Under the pieces are notes generated by a model, which was not told where the DNA came from, made no database searches, and saw nothing but the letters and a program-made list of their open reading frames with translations. The position numbers and the translations under genes are program-made. 64,000 nucleotides of DNA. It comes from Ampullaceana balthica. Lineage: Eukaryota; Mollusca; Gastropoda; Lymnaeidae. Below, one piece after another: positions 1 to 10,370 of this stretch. Positions within the stretch are counted from its first letter, which is position 1. Each line of letters begins with the position of its first letter. Where the stretch lies: positions 1,107,921 to 1,171,920 of the forward strand of contig CALYLW010000138.1 of NCBI GenBank assembly GCA_944989445.1, written 5' to 3'.

Positions 1-430
1 ACAGCTCAATAATATGATTGGCTGTTATTTGAAAACAAACATTGAAAATTAACCTAATTGTAATGAATTAACAAAATATAATTTTGCTTTATGAGCTGCG
101 CAGAAACAATGCTTCCAACTATAGCAAATTGTAGACGCCAATATTTAATCAGTTTCACCCACGCTTAGCTCGGCATTTAAAAAACACAACTAGAAATCAT
201 TTTGAGTGAGGGTGTAGTTTGTTTAAATATTTCTTGTAAATAAAGTGAAGTAACAGACCCGACTCTAAGACAACTGATTTTGAGCCCATGAAAGAATAAT
301 CGGCAAAAAAATTTTAAAATATGGACTCGCAAGACGTCTCACAGTTTGTTAGCACGCTATCAACAAATGAGAAATCACAATATTAATAGTATATCACTAG
401 CAATCAAAGCCCGTCCAAGGACGGGGATAA
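1..430. other. AT-rich non-coding DNA
   Basis: No credible exon or repeat boundary seen. It may be intron of the LRR-like gene. Confidence 0.4.
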
Positions 431-468
431 GTGCAGGGTGACCTGTGAAGTTCATGGTAGGACATCAC

Positions 469-915
469 AACATTACCCACACCCGTCTGTCCAGAAACCC
501 TACCTCCCCCCACACCACGGTCTTTCCAGAGACTCTACCCCCCACACCGCGGTCTTTCCAGAGACCATAACCTCCCCCACCCCCTAAACACCGAGGTCTG
601 TCGCGAGACCCTATATCCCCTTCCCCGCAGTTTGTCGACCAGCCATACATGTGTATCACGTCAAAAATACTATACATTATAGTTATAACAACATTACCCA
701 CCCCCTTCTGTCCAGAGACCCTACCTGCCCCCCCACACACACACACACAGCCGGCCTGTCCAGAGACCATAACCTCCCCCCCCCCACCTAAACACCCAGG
801 TCTGTCGCGAGACCCTACATCCCCTTCACCACAGTTTGTCGAGAGACCCACGTCTCGACCGGCCATACATATGTATCATCTCAAAAATACTATACATTAT
901 AGTTATAATAAATAA
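469..915. repeat. C-rich tandem repeat, two ~221-bp units
   Basis: Two diverged copies offset by about 221 bp both start with ACATTACCCAC, carry CTGTCCAGA / CTTTCCAGAGAC motifs and a run of C, and end with CATACAT.TGTATCA and a tract ending ACTATACATTATAGTTAT. The open frames across it on both strands are low-complexity artefacts of this repeat. The 3' part continues into a dispersed repeat shared with 10210-10370 in inverted orientation. Confidence 0.7.
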
Positions 916-1015
916 CCCGTAAAAACAAACTTTTTTACTACAAATCCCAGCGCGCACCGTTCAAAATAAACTCTTGGAAAATAAAATTCACCAAAAATAA
1001 CTCGTTTTCAATGTC
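860..1015 (+). repeat. Dispersed repeat, inverted partner at 10210-10370
   Basis: This stretch matches the reverse complement of 10210-10370. Shared tracts include ATAACYCGTAAAAACAAA, GTTCAAAATAA, CACCAAAAATAACT and CTTGGAA. The family is not recognised. Confidence 0.6.
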
Positions 1016-1486
1016 GTAAATGAGATTTAATTTTTCTCCGCTAGTGATTAGTTGTAGGATTTCTGTAGGAGTTTGAGGGACCAATCGCTATCGATGACCG
1101 CACAGAACATTGCCTTTTATTATATATGATAAGATTAGCAACCCACTGATCTAGTGCCTTTAATGGTAATAGGAATCTCAATTAGTTTCAAATATAAACT
1201 TTACGTGCACATAATCCTAACAGAGGTTCAAATAACTTCCAATTACTAATGTTCTGATCCTCTCAACACTTAATGCGAATTACACCTCCATACCTTTGTA
1301 GAAAACAAAATGCCATAACTTCCATCCACTCCGCCAACCTCCCAACCCCCACCCCTAAAAAAACAACAACTTCTTATTTGATTATTTTCCCAATGAAATG
1401 AAAAGGAAAAAAAATCACGAAATACCGTTTATATTGTAATAGCATTTCTAAACCTCTACTTATCCCCCTTTGTTATATTTTCTTAG

Positions 1487-1782
1487 CTTGGGGCCACACT
1501 CACCCATATATACGAGAATTATCATGAACAGTTGCAAGAGCTGGACCTAAACTTTGATAACTTCCACGATGTCATTGACAATGATATTATACGCACTATT
1601 GCGCGTTGCCAACGTCTGCGTAAAGTTCGAATCAAAGCCAATGCGAGCGTGCACGTAAGTAGTATCGAACAACTAGGACATTGATAAGTTTTTTAGCCGA
1701 CGTACGTCTAAAATAATCAAACTGATATATATATATATATATATATATAAATATATATATATATATTATATAAAATAATCAA

Positions 1783-1827
<45 letters not shown>

Positions 1828-3186
1828 TAGGGCTGAGGAAATTAGCGATTAATTAATCGATTAATCGTTTACAAATTTAATCGATTAAAATTAATTTGAT
1901 CGATTAAAATTCTATTAAAATTTAAGAAAATATTTCTAATGTTTTTTTTCCTCCCAATTTAGTAATATAGTAATTTATATTTTTTGTCACTTACATACTT
2001 TTCCCTCGTATTATTTATTTAGACCCGCATTCGTGAAAAAAAGGTTTTTCTTCCTTATTTCTTGCATAGCAGAACGAATTTACTGTGTTACGTCACAAAA
2101 TTTGGGAGCCATGTAAAGGCCAATATTGCCTACACAAATGCCAAGAAAATATGCGGCAATGGAACCACATTTTATTGAAAAAGATATACATGAAAATAAA
2201 TGTACTTTTGAGGATTGAAAGACGTGTCTATAGATTAAGTTTTACAGCTGACTCTTCGTGTACTGATGGCCCGGTCCCATCGAAGTAGTTAATGATTTTG
2301 GAAAACATTCTAACTTCCATCTAATTACAAATTAAATCACCGTTGGTCTTGTTTTTATAATTAAATGGTCTTTCTTTCATAAACAAACCCTGTGAGATGT
2401 GTGTAAAAATATTTATTTTAAAAACCCTACAATTTACAATGATTTTATGTGTTTATTATTTGATGATGGCACTAATATTTATATCCGCGTATATACGTGT
2501 GTGTGACGCATTTTTCGGTTTAACTGGTGTAATATTTTGCCACGCTTCAATGATGAAGCTACACTAACTCAAAACGAATAGTATGCACAAACCACTCCAC
2601 ATTTTAAAAAATTTTTGGCATTCTTTATTTTTATTGTTCAATAGTTTTATAGTTATACTTACAAATTAACTTCTATATAAAAATAAAAATAAAAAAAGAG
2701 AAAAGACACAGGGGAACTGCACTATTCACCTCATTTTCTCCAATGGTGACGTGGTCTTATAGATTCTAGGCAACACTGGGCATGATGTGGTCTTATAGAT
2801 TCTAGGCAACACTGGGCATGATGTGGTCTTATAGATTCTAGGAAACACTTGGCACGAAACTCGTGACATATTCTCTTAATGTAACGTCATAATTATAAAT
2901 ACGCTACTTATTTTATTAACTTGATGGCTGGCCTTGAAATCTAAGTGGAGTTGTTTTTTTTAAACACTTATTTCGATTAAGTTATTTTCCGCAGGTTGCT
3001 AATGTCTTATGTCAATTGGTAAAGGAACGCCAACAACAACTACAAGAGATAAACTTAACACTATGCGATCTTGCCAGTCCAGACATTCAACAGATGAGAG
3101 ACCAGTTAAGAGAGCTTCAAGAAGAAATGGACCCCATAATAGAAGCAAGGGGCATCAGTCTTGTTTTGTTAGATGACCTATACTGA
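1487..3186 (+). CDS. 3' end of an LRR-like protein gene (last two coding exons)
   Basis: Two exons, 1487-1654 and 2995-3186, join in phase 0 with a TTTTCTTAG acceptor, a CAC|GTAAGT donor and a TTCCGCAG acceptor. They encode 119 residues to a TGA at 3184-3186. The peptide has leucine-spaced segments typical of leucine-rich repeats (LQELDLNFDNF, LRKVRIKANAS, LQEINLTLCDL), followed by an acidic, probably helical tail ending in LLDDLY. This spacing recalls F-box/LRR or FBXO-type substrate receptors, but no F-box is visible because the 5' exons lie outside the window or were not found. I cannot name the family with certainty. An AATAAA at 3382-3387 is a plausible polyadenylation signal. The 1.3-kb intron holds TA microsatellites, a hAT terminus and a 36-bp tandem repeat. 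Confidence 0.68.
1724..1827. repeat. Paired (TA)n microsatellites
   Basis: Two TA arrays, about 1724-1775 and 1787-1827. Each is preceded by the same AAAATAATCAAAC.GATAT leader, so the leader plus array appears duplicated. Located in the intron of the LRR-like gene. Confidence 0.8.
1828..2290 (-). mobile_element. Terminal fragment of a hAT element
   Basis: Begins TAGGGCTG followed by AGGAAATTA and ATTAATCGATTAATCG tracts. This matches the inverted right end of the two complete elements at 46432-47240 and 56977-57798. No second terminus or target duplication was found, and the 3' boundary given here is a guess. The short frame at 2085-2288 is not convincing as protein. Confidence 0.55.
2751..2856. 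repeat. 36-bp tandem repeat, three units
   Basis: GTGGTCTTATAGATTCTAGG begins at 2751, 2787 and 2823. The first two 36-bp units are identical and the third has diverged. It lies in the intron before the last exon of the LRR-like gene. Confidence 0.9.
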
Positions 3187-3381
3187 AGTCACAAGAAGAA
3201 AAAAAAAGCAAAGTCAAATCAGAATTATAATTGTACTCATTCATCGGTTTGAATAATTTATTAGTACGGGGGTTTTAAGTCACAATTTAAATGGGTCATA
3301 TGCTGTCATTAATTTTCAAATCTTACTCAACCTGTAGTTAAACCGAGTCCTCGCTTTTATATGGAACATATGATTCAATGA

Positions 3382-3387
3382 AATAAA
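3382..3387 (+). terminator. Candidate polyadenylation signal of the LRR-like gene
   Basis: AATAAA lies about 195 bases after the stop codon at 3184-3186. It is the first canonical hexamer downstream on the coding strand. Confidence 0.4.
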
Positions 3388-3765
3388 ATGATGGAAATTT
3401 CTATTTACTGGATATTTTGGATATTTTGGCTAGCTAATGTGGGTAAACGTTTTTGCTATGAGAATACACATGCTAGCATTTTGTTTTTAAACTACGGATT
3501 TGAGTGATATACACAGTGATGAGGCTGGTTTCACAAATAAAAAGAAGGAAAAAAAGCTCTTTAGTTCTTTTATTTTAGCAGCTAAAAATATCTGCCTATT
3601 ATTTGCTATCTGTAGTTGTTTTTTCTGCAGCGAAATAACAGAAACTATTAAGTGTTAATTGCAGCTCCTGGTCGCATTTTGGATTCAGTTCCTCATCGGT
3701 CTGAATGAAAATTGGTTTCTGCTCAAAATCATGGGTTCACGGTACAAGAACTCGATTTAGATCAT

Positions 3766-3798
3766 GTATGGCCATAAAATATAACTGATGTATGGCAA
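3766..3798. repeat. Satellite unit left of the Helitron-like element
   Basis: Carries TGTATGGCCATAAAATATAA and one further TGATGTATGG. This is the same unit as the array at 4393-4516 on the other side of the inserted element. Confidence 0.7.
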
Positions 3799-4385
3799 TC
3801 TATAAATATAATTCTCTACGTCACCCAACCATTCGGGACACCACGCACCCACGCCGACTCTCTAACCCTCCTCCCGCCCCCTTCAACAAAGCGAGTATGT
3901 GCAAACGAGCATGACGGATGACCCTAGCTGGGGTCGACCAATGTCTCGAGACCAACAATGATCCTTGCGTTCACTTCCATTGTTCCTTCACAGAATAACG
4001 TGAGATTCGTAGTGTACTGGTTATCACGTCCGTCTTATACGGGGAAGGTCCTGGGATAAAGCCCCAGCGAAAATGATTGTGTTTTTTTTAATGTCTGTTT
4101 GTACCCCTTTATTGCCAACATGGCTTACCCTCGCTAGGGTCGGCCAATCACAGTTTATGGTTGGCAAACTAATGTCGTAAAGGGTGGTGGGCAGGTAGAT
4201 AACCACAGTGCGAATGTATCGAAACCAACAATGAGTCGGAAGTCCCCCCCCCAAACAAAAAAAACCGACGTTCACTCACGTTGTTTTGATTTCTTCCTGC
4301 TGTAGTTTGTGTCCCTTCTTTCTCCAATTTCTGTGCACTCTCCATGAGCAAGTCTGCGGCGTATGCTACGCCGCGGGGCGTCTAG
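3799..4385 (+). mobile_element. Non-autonomous Helitron-like element
   Basis: The left end is A|TCTATAAATATAATTCTC and the right end is CTAG|T. An 8-bp-stem hairpin at 4356-4374 (GCGGCGTA, loop TGC, TACGCCGC) lies 7 nt before CTAG. These are Helitron hallmarks: 5' TC, 3' CTRR with a subterminal hairpin, insertion between A and T. No Rep/helicase coding is present. Related sequence occurs at 26571-27065 and 29575-29805. The interior contains a partly repeated segment (GATGACCCTAGCTGGGGTCG, and again near 4130) flanking a tRNA-Val-like block. The element sits inside a 24-25 bp satellite. Confidence 0.62.
4002..4110 (+). mobile_element. tRNA-Val-like SINE inside the Helitron-like element
   Basis: GTAGTGTACTGGTTATCACG followed by TCCGTCTTATACGG, AAGGTCCTGGG and CCCCAGCGAAA follows the order of a eukaryotic tRNA-Val: D-arm/A box, anticodon arm with TTATACG in the loop region, T-arm. 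The B box is damaged (GGGATAAAGCC where GGTTCGAATCC would be expected), so it is not a functional tRNA gene. A T-rich tail follows. The same stretch is absent from the related copy at 29575-29805. Confidence 0.5.
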
Positions 4386-4392
4386 TAAACTA

Positions 4393-4516
4393 TAACTATT
4401 GTATGGCCATAAAATATAACTGATGTATGGCTATAAAATATAACTGATGTATGTCATAAAATATAACTGATGTATGGCTATAAAATATAACTGATGTATG
4501 GCCATAAAATATAACT
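4393..4516. repeat. 24-25 bp satellite, about five units
   Basis: Repeated ATAAAATATAACTGATGTATGGC units continue the array seen at 3766-3798. Confidence 0.85.
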
Positions 4517-5069
4517 GCGGCGTGTTCTAACAGACTGCTCCGATTCTTCATTGAGAATTGCTTTGCACGTCACGGTAAACCACGTGCGCACACCTAACGT
4601 TTGGACCCGATGAATGGTTATTAAAACTAAGACCAGATAGTGAACTTGTTTACAAAACAACTTTAATAAACTTTATATAATGTCTGACTTCAGTTCAAAA
4701 CAAAAACACGTCCCTTTGCTGAGTTGTAAGCAACAATGATGGGAGGGGGGAGTGTGTGTGTTTGGGGGGCACTCATAAGAGACATAACTAAAAGTAGTGA
4801 TTATGTTTAAACGCGACATTTACAGACTGAAACACAATTATCGCCCCTGGTTTTAAAACTGGGCGCAGGGACGGTAGGGGGTGTGAACAGTGACGGTCAA
4901 CGCGTGAACTGGGCACGTGAAAAAAATATAAACAAATAGTGGGACGGTTCGGATTAAACTTACAAAGCAAGTTAATATAAGACTAGTAAAAAACAATAAC
5001 AAACAGTGAATTTGAATTACATACGTTATATAAGGATAAACTAAAAATGCATACATTTAAATACGATCG

Positions 5070-5245
5070 ATCGATCTGACATTTTGATACTATGCATTTT
5101 TAGGTGAGACGGGTCCGTGTGCCAAATTTCAGCTCGATCGGATCACGGGAAGTGGGTCATTTTTTACTTTTGTTTTTCCGCCCGCCCAAGACAGAGAGAC
5201 AGAGATGACGACAGAACGACAGAGACCGTGGTGAAGTTAATATAA
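5070..5245 (-). repeat. Dispersed repeat with PyGAT/ACAGAGAGACAGA motif
   Basis: CGATCGATCTGACATTTTGA, CCAAATTTCAGCTCGATCGG and an ACAGAGAGACAGAGATGACG tract. A diverged relative is at 58925-59090, and a similar block forms the 5' half of the Helitron-like element at 17642-18374. Class uncertain. Confidence 0.45.
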
Positions 5246-5249
5246 GGGA

Positions 5250-6780
5250 TTTAAAAAGGGAATATGACGAAATAAATGTTTGCCGGTATCCTAATATTGA
5301 GTGTAAAAATACAATTTAAAAATAAAACTTGTGCCCACGCCGGGAAACGATCGCGTGACAGCTTGAACAGCAGGGTGACTTTCTACCTCAAGACCACACG
5401 ACCCTGATAAAAATGTTGAAGTTTAAAAATATAAACAATAATCTTTAATATTTTCTCTTAGTGAGCCTATAAAATCAGTTGTTTTTTTTTAAATTAGTGA
5501 ATTTAATTTATGATATTTTCAGGAATTCATGCAAACATTTGTCCATCTTTCTTATAAAATATTCTAAATTTGGGGGCCCCTAATCATCGGGGTCCCCTCG
5601 CTTTAGCCCGTTCAGCCCCCCCCCCTTAATCCGCCATAGGGGCACTGACAATTCGATTAGGCAGGATGCATTCTCATTCATATAAAAACTAGATGAGTAT
5701 TTGTTTTAAGTTGTAATACAATATAGACAGTACCTGGACTGAAGACCAATGTTAATCAACTTACATGTAGTTCACATGCTTACAAATGTTCTATTAAAAT
5801 CTTCTTGCAATGCTCTCGAATATTATTTAGTGAAAATTATTACATCCTTTGTCGTGATTTAATACAATCGATTATAAAGCATTGAATTATGATTAACAAA
5901 ATGCTAATTCACTGTTTGTGTTAAAGTCCTTTATTGGTTTCAAGAATGTAACCCCATTAAATTAAGAACAGCTAAGGAACACACTAACATTAGCTCTTAA
6001 ATTTACTTTGCACTTGTCTCATCTATACAGACGCTCCTTCTAGTTCTACACAGAAGATTATTGTGTCCACTGACCATGCCGTGACGTAGCATTCACAGGC
6101 CACGGCTATGAGGGTTCCACGCATTATCCAGCCGCCTTTGTTTCCTTAGCTAGTGTTAGGTACCTATTCGGGGCTGGGTGGATCCCCTTGGCCCTGGGAA
6201 TAATCCCCCATGGAGGGGGGGGGTCTAATTTATACAGATCTGTAACGGAGGCCTGCATAGCTCCCATAATTAGTCCAGTAATCTTAGACGGGTGCATATT
6301 TAGTGCAAAGTTAGTATTAACAAAAATAAATTCTCGGCGCCATTGCTGACTGAAGGTTTTTCTAATGCGTCCTATTCTATCTTTTACACAACTTTATTCA
6401 ACTCACCGACCCGTCCGTCTATCTGTATGCCAGGAATGTTGTGAGTGTCAAGGGTGTGAGAATCACTGAAGAGTTGATATCTGTCTCCAGCATGCACGGA
6501 ACAACAACTTGAAAAGACATTTTAATGGACGTGCAAAAAATTTAGCAGGACTATAATCTTCAGTGAACTCAGCTTCAAGATGATAAAATTATTGCAGAAG
6601 CTTTGTTCATACACTGCAACTTACACCAGGAAACATTCTGTTGGAAAGACTTAATTTTTTTCTTGCGTAATGATATCAGTCGAGGGACATTTACTCAATC
6701 AACGTCAGTTGCATAAATCACTCACAAACTTAGAGTTTAAAAAAAAATATTTTATTTATTTAGGCCTATTTATTTTTGCT
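5250..6780. other. Non-coding region with repeat relics
   Basis: No exon seen. 5568-5634 is the right half of the MITE family found complete at 42523-42678 (GGGGGCCCCTAATCAT..., ending CCTTAATCCGCCATAG). The rest is anonymous. Confidence 0.4.
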
Positions 6781-6867
6781 GCTTAGGTTGTGAGATTCGC
6801 AGAGGCGTCACTAAGGTTGGTGTCACCCTGGGCGGTAGCTCATGGTGTCTCCCCCTCATGACTTAAC

Positions 6868-7274
6868 CCGTCCTTAAATGACGTCACGTGATGTTGGCCA
6901 ATTTTAACCCCCCCCCCAAATCCCGTTATACTTCATAACAAAAGCATAGGCCCACCCTCCAATATGACTTTACAAAGCCAAACACCCTCCCCCCCCCAAA
7001 AAAAAAGTATAATTGAAAATTAGCATGTTGCAAATTATTTTTTGCCATTTCAATCTGTATTGAGTGTGTAAGTCTGCACTCTAATATCGTAACACTTGTG
7101 AAGCCATTTAAAATTCATTAAATAAATTGTAAACTATCAAATATTTAAGTGGAACTTTTAATAAATTTTCGCGTTTTTGATGTGACATCAAATTTTTTAA
7201 ACAACCCCTCCCCCTCGTCACAAATGCGAGACCCCCCCCCTAGGCAATTGATGTCCTTTATGGACGGCCCCTAA
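6868..7274. mobile_element. MITE-like element with GGCCGTCCATAAA termini
   Basis: The left end CCCGTCCTTAAATGACGTCA and right end CCTTTATGGACGGCCCC are diverged inverted repeats. The interior is rich in C homopolymers. Related termini occur at 7748 and 9954. The class was not determined from the sequence. Confidence 0.45.
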
Positions 7275-7492
7275 CCCATATAACTGCCCCGAGTCTTCCA
7301 GTGTCAAATGAAGGTAATTTAAATTTTTTAAAAAGTGTGTTACCCCTTGTGATGGTGTCACCCGGTGCGGTCAGCACCCCTCTAGTGACGCCACTGTTTA
7401 GCGTAACTTAATAATTAATTTCGTGACGATGACCCGTAAAATAGCACACAACAAAAGAGCGCCGATAAAGATTGGAGGCGATTGTTCTAATA

Positions 7493-8236
7493 CAGGGGTC
7501 GGGAAACCATGGCTCGCGAGCCAGATGAGGCTCTTTTGATGGATGAATCTTGCTCGCAGACAAATGTTCGATTATTTTTTTTTAATTTTCTTCACACTCC
7601 TTTGATCTACATATTAATTGCATTAACAAATAATAGTAATATAAAGTCTCCCCGCCTGCATGAACCTTAACCTCACCAAGTATCAACCAGACTCCAAAGC
7701 CATCAGCAAAGCCATGCAGCACCATTGTACTTTTAGTGTTGAAATTAGGGCCGTCTATAAATGAAGTACCGTTCCTGTCACACAGTTGTGATGTGTGACG
7801 AGGGGGTGTGTTTAAGAAATGTGGCGTCACATCAAACGCGCAACTTTACATAAAAGTTTAAATATTTGATATCTTAAAATTTATTTCATGACGTTTTAAA
7901 TGGCTTCAGACGTGTTACGATATTAAAGTTCAGCCTTACACTAAATTCATACTAAATGACAAAAAAGTAATTATATTTGAAACATGCTAATTTTGAAATA
8001 TAAAATACGGCTTTTATGGGGGGTGGGGGCAATGCTTTGTGGCGTCATATTGGAGGGGGGTCTAAATTTTTGTGACGAAGCGTGACGAGGGGGAGGGGGT
8101 GAAAAATCGGCCAAAATCGCGTGACGTCATTTTCTTGAATTTTTAGTCTTAAACGTAATGTATGGCTCTCACAAAATTGCTTTTCAAAATATGTGGCGTT
8201 TATGGCTCTCTCGGACAAAAAGTTTCCCGACCCCTG
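7493..8236. mobile_element. hAT element nested in the outer hAT
   Basis: Starts CAGGGGTCGGGAAACC and ends TTTCCCGACCCCTG, and is flanked on both sides by a perfect 8-bp duplication TTCTAATA (7485-7492 and 8237-8244). Subterminal TGGCTCGCGAGCC and TGGCTCTC tracts are typical of this hAT group. No transposase frame. The insertion split the older transposase-bearing element at 6800-9578. Confidence 0.85.
7748..8133. mobile_element. MITE nested in the inner hAT
   Basis: The left part TTAGGGCCGTCTATAAATGA and right part GCGTGACGTCATTTTCTTG resemble the GGCCGTCCATAAA family at 6868-7274 and 9954-10127. Interior G-rich tracts match those of that family. Boundaries approximate. Confidence 0.45.
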
Positions 8237-8256
8237 TTCTAATAGAAGCAAATAAT

Positions 8257-9228
8257 TCAGTTGCATTTTCTATACTTGCCGACGAGACAGCTGACATTTC
8301 AGATGTCACTTGGTGTTAGATTTGTCAAAGAAAAAAATGGGAAAATGATGGTCACAGAAGAATTCCTGGGATATATTCCAATTGTCGATAGAACAGCTGA
8401 AGGTTTAGCCAACACAATCATTACGAATTCATTAGAATTTGGATTAGATATGACAAAGCTTGTTGGTCAAGGATACGACGGATGTTATACAATGGCAGGT
8501 AAAGAAGGAGGAGTCCAAGCAATAATTCGGGAAAAAAATACCCAAAAGCAGCATTTTTACATTGCAGTTCACAGTAAACTAAATCTTGTCTTGAACGATT
8601 TAAATAATGTGAATGATGTATGAAACACAATAGGAACAATTAAGTAAATTATAGTGTTTTTCCGAGAAATTAATTAGCGAAGAAAACTAATTCCAAATGT
8701 TCCTTTGTTATGTGAAACTAGATAGACACATAAATATAAACGCTTGCGGATTTTTGCTGAAAATGTGACAGAAATTGAACTAGAATATTTAGAACAATCT
8801 GGAAAAAGCAAGCAAATGGCACATCAGTTACTTTATGATGTAATAACTCCTACATTTGTTACTGTTTGTTTAGTTATTATACCAAAAAAAAATCATCAAA
8901 GCTAGAAGCTGATACCCAAACATTGCAGTCAGTACATTTAGATTTACTGGCAGTACAAAAATACATTGAAGAATTGTTGACTAAATTAGCTGTTGATCGA
9001 CAGAATTGTGATAAGAGGTATAAGGAATTTTTTATAGTTACAAAAGGTGTTGCATATGACATTGGTGTCGACATTCAACCTCCACGACAAGCTGGAAGAC
9101 AAATGGACAGGGAAAATCCAGAAGTTGATTTGCCTGAGGATTATTTTAGAATAACTGTTTTTATATTAAGGCCCCCCCCCTTAATTTTAGAAAAATGTGA
9201 TATAGTTGTTAAAATAAAACTGAACTAA
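8257..9228 (+). pseudogene. Decayed hAT/ZMYM1-like (DUF4371) transposase
   Basis: Fragments in different frames follow the order of DUF4371 transposases. VAFSILADETADIS (about 8260) is followed after a frameshift by MSLGVRFVKEKNGK and EEFLGYIPIVDRT. Next comes the GQGYDGCYTMAGK block, which corresponds to the conserved GQGYDGA.NMSG motif, then HSKLNLVLND near 8580. A later fragment (8866-9228) has LQSVHLDLLAVQKYIEEL, PPRQAGRQMDREN and YFRITVFI, matching the C-terminal half. A stop codon interrupts the first part, and the N-terminus was separated by the inner hAT insertion. Not functional. Confidence 0.75.
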
Positions 9229-9784
9229 ATTTCCTGAAAGTTTATTACATTGAAGACAGTGTACATATATCAAACATAAAAAAGCATTATATCTGCAAGT
9301 ATAACTGACTACATTATTGTAATTTTTAAAATAATGGTTTCAGTGTCGAACAGTTACTATTGTAATAAAATAGAGTGTAAAATTATAAATTACACTGATA
9401 CAACAATAATATTGTAATTTTAAAATATTTATTCTGGAACAAAAATTGTAAACGTCTTGGTATTTGTCCAAATCGATTGATAACATTTTCTTTAAATTTT
9501 TCCTTGTTTTCAGATATTCTTTTTCTGTGGATACTCATCATACACAGTGACCCTCCCCCCCCCCAAATGACGCCACTGGAGATTCAAACATGTGCTCACT
9601 AGGTCTGATTAGCTATTTTTGCTAATTTCGCCTTCTTTGATATCTTTAAAAATATTCGTTACCTTCTTTGTTATTTCATTTTGTTTTAGTACCCTCCACT
9701 GACTCACGATTAACATGGAAGGCTAATCTTAGTTTTCTATCTAGAATGGTTATGCGGCACACGCTGGTCATTTTCTCAGCCATC

Positions 9785-9900
9785 CGGCCAGTGCCGGATT
9801 TAGACTTGATAAGTCCAGATATTCTATGATCTATGTTAGTGCCAATATGACAATTGATGACTAGGATTTTATTATTTTTTTGGGAGGGGGGCTCCCAAGA
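9785..9900. repeat. Possible hAT left end
   Basis: CAGTGCCGGATTTAGAC resembles the CAGGGCCGGATTAAG terminus of the element at 42902. No partner end was identified. Confidence 0.3.
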
Positions 9901-9953
9901 AAGTCGGGGCCCTTGGCCCTGAAATATAGCTTGTGTAGCTTAGGGGCCGTCCA

Positions 9954-10127
9954 TAAAGTACGTCACGCTCCAGAGGGGGGAGGGGGTGTAAGAAAGTTTG
10001 ACAGTTTGTGACAGGGTGGAGGGGGCGTCCAGCCATGTGTGACGTCACGGTGTTTTATATTAAATTTTAATTCTTTTTTTAATAAAAAAGACACTTTTGT
10101 TCGAAAGTGTGACGTAGGCTACTTAAG
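9954..10127. mobile_element. MITE-like element, GGCCGTCCATAAA family
   Basis: Left end GGGGCCGTCCATAAAGTACG followed by TCACGCTCC and G-rich tracts. GTGTGACGTAGGCTACTTAA may be a decayed right end. Same family as 6868-7274. Confidence 0.4.
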
Positions 10128-10209
10128 GGGGGGGGGTCAAAGAATTTCTGTCCGTTCTGTCCGCTCATCTATATGACTCCTACAGCCTATCATATTGAAC
10201 ACGTATACG

Positions 10210-10370
10210 AGGGCGTTCAAAATAAGTTATTTTTGGTGCAGTACTTCTTCCAAGACTTTATTTTGAGTTATGCGCAGTGAGATTTATAGTCAAAAGCTTT
10301 GTTTTTACGAGTTATTTGTTTTAACTATAATGAATAGTATTTTTGACGTGATGCACATGTATGCCGGTCG
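10210..10370 (-). repeat. Dispersed repeat, inverted copy of 860-1015
   Basis: GCGTTCAAAATAAGTTATTT, CTTCCAAGACTTTATTTTGA and TTTTTGACGTGATGCACATG correspond to 860-1015 reversed. The short open frame across it is a repeat artefact. Confidence 0.6.

Larger units (their letters stand above)
6800..9578 (+). mobile_element. Outer hAT element carrying decayed DUF4371-type transposase
   Basis: Ends CAGAGGCGTCACTA (6800) and AATGACGCCACTG (ending 9578) form imperfect terminal inverted repeats. The flanks GAGATTCG (6792-6799) and GAGATTCA (9579-9586) form an 8-bp target duplication with one mismatch, as expected for hAT. The interior contains transposase remnants at 8257-9228 and two types of later insertion (6868-7274 and 7493-8236). 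A second, unpaired right-end-like terminus (TAGTGACGCCACTG, ending 7396) lies inside, so the history is composite. Confidence 0.65.

Noticed and set aside
465..915. Frames of 88 and 133 aa rich in P, S, G and R
   Set aside because: Low-complexity translations of a C-rich tandem repeat.
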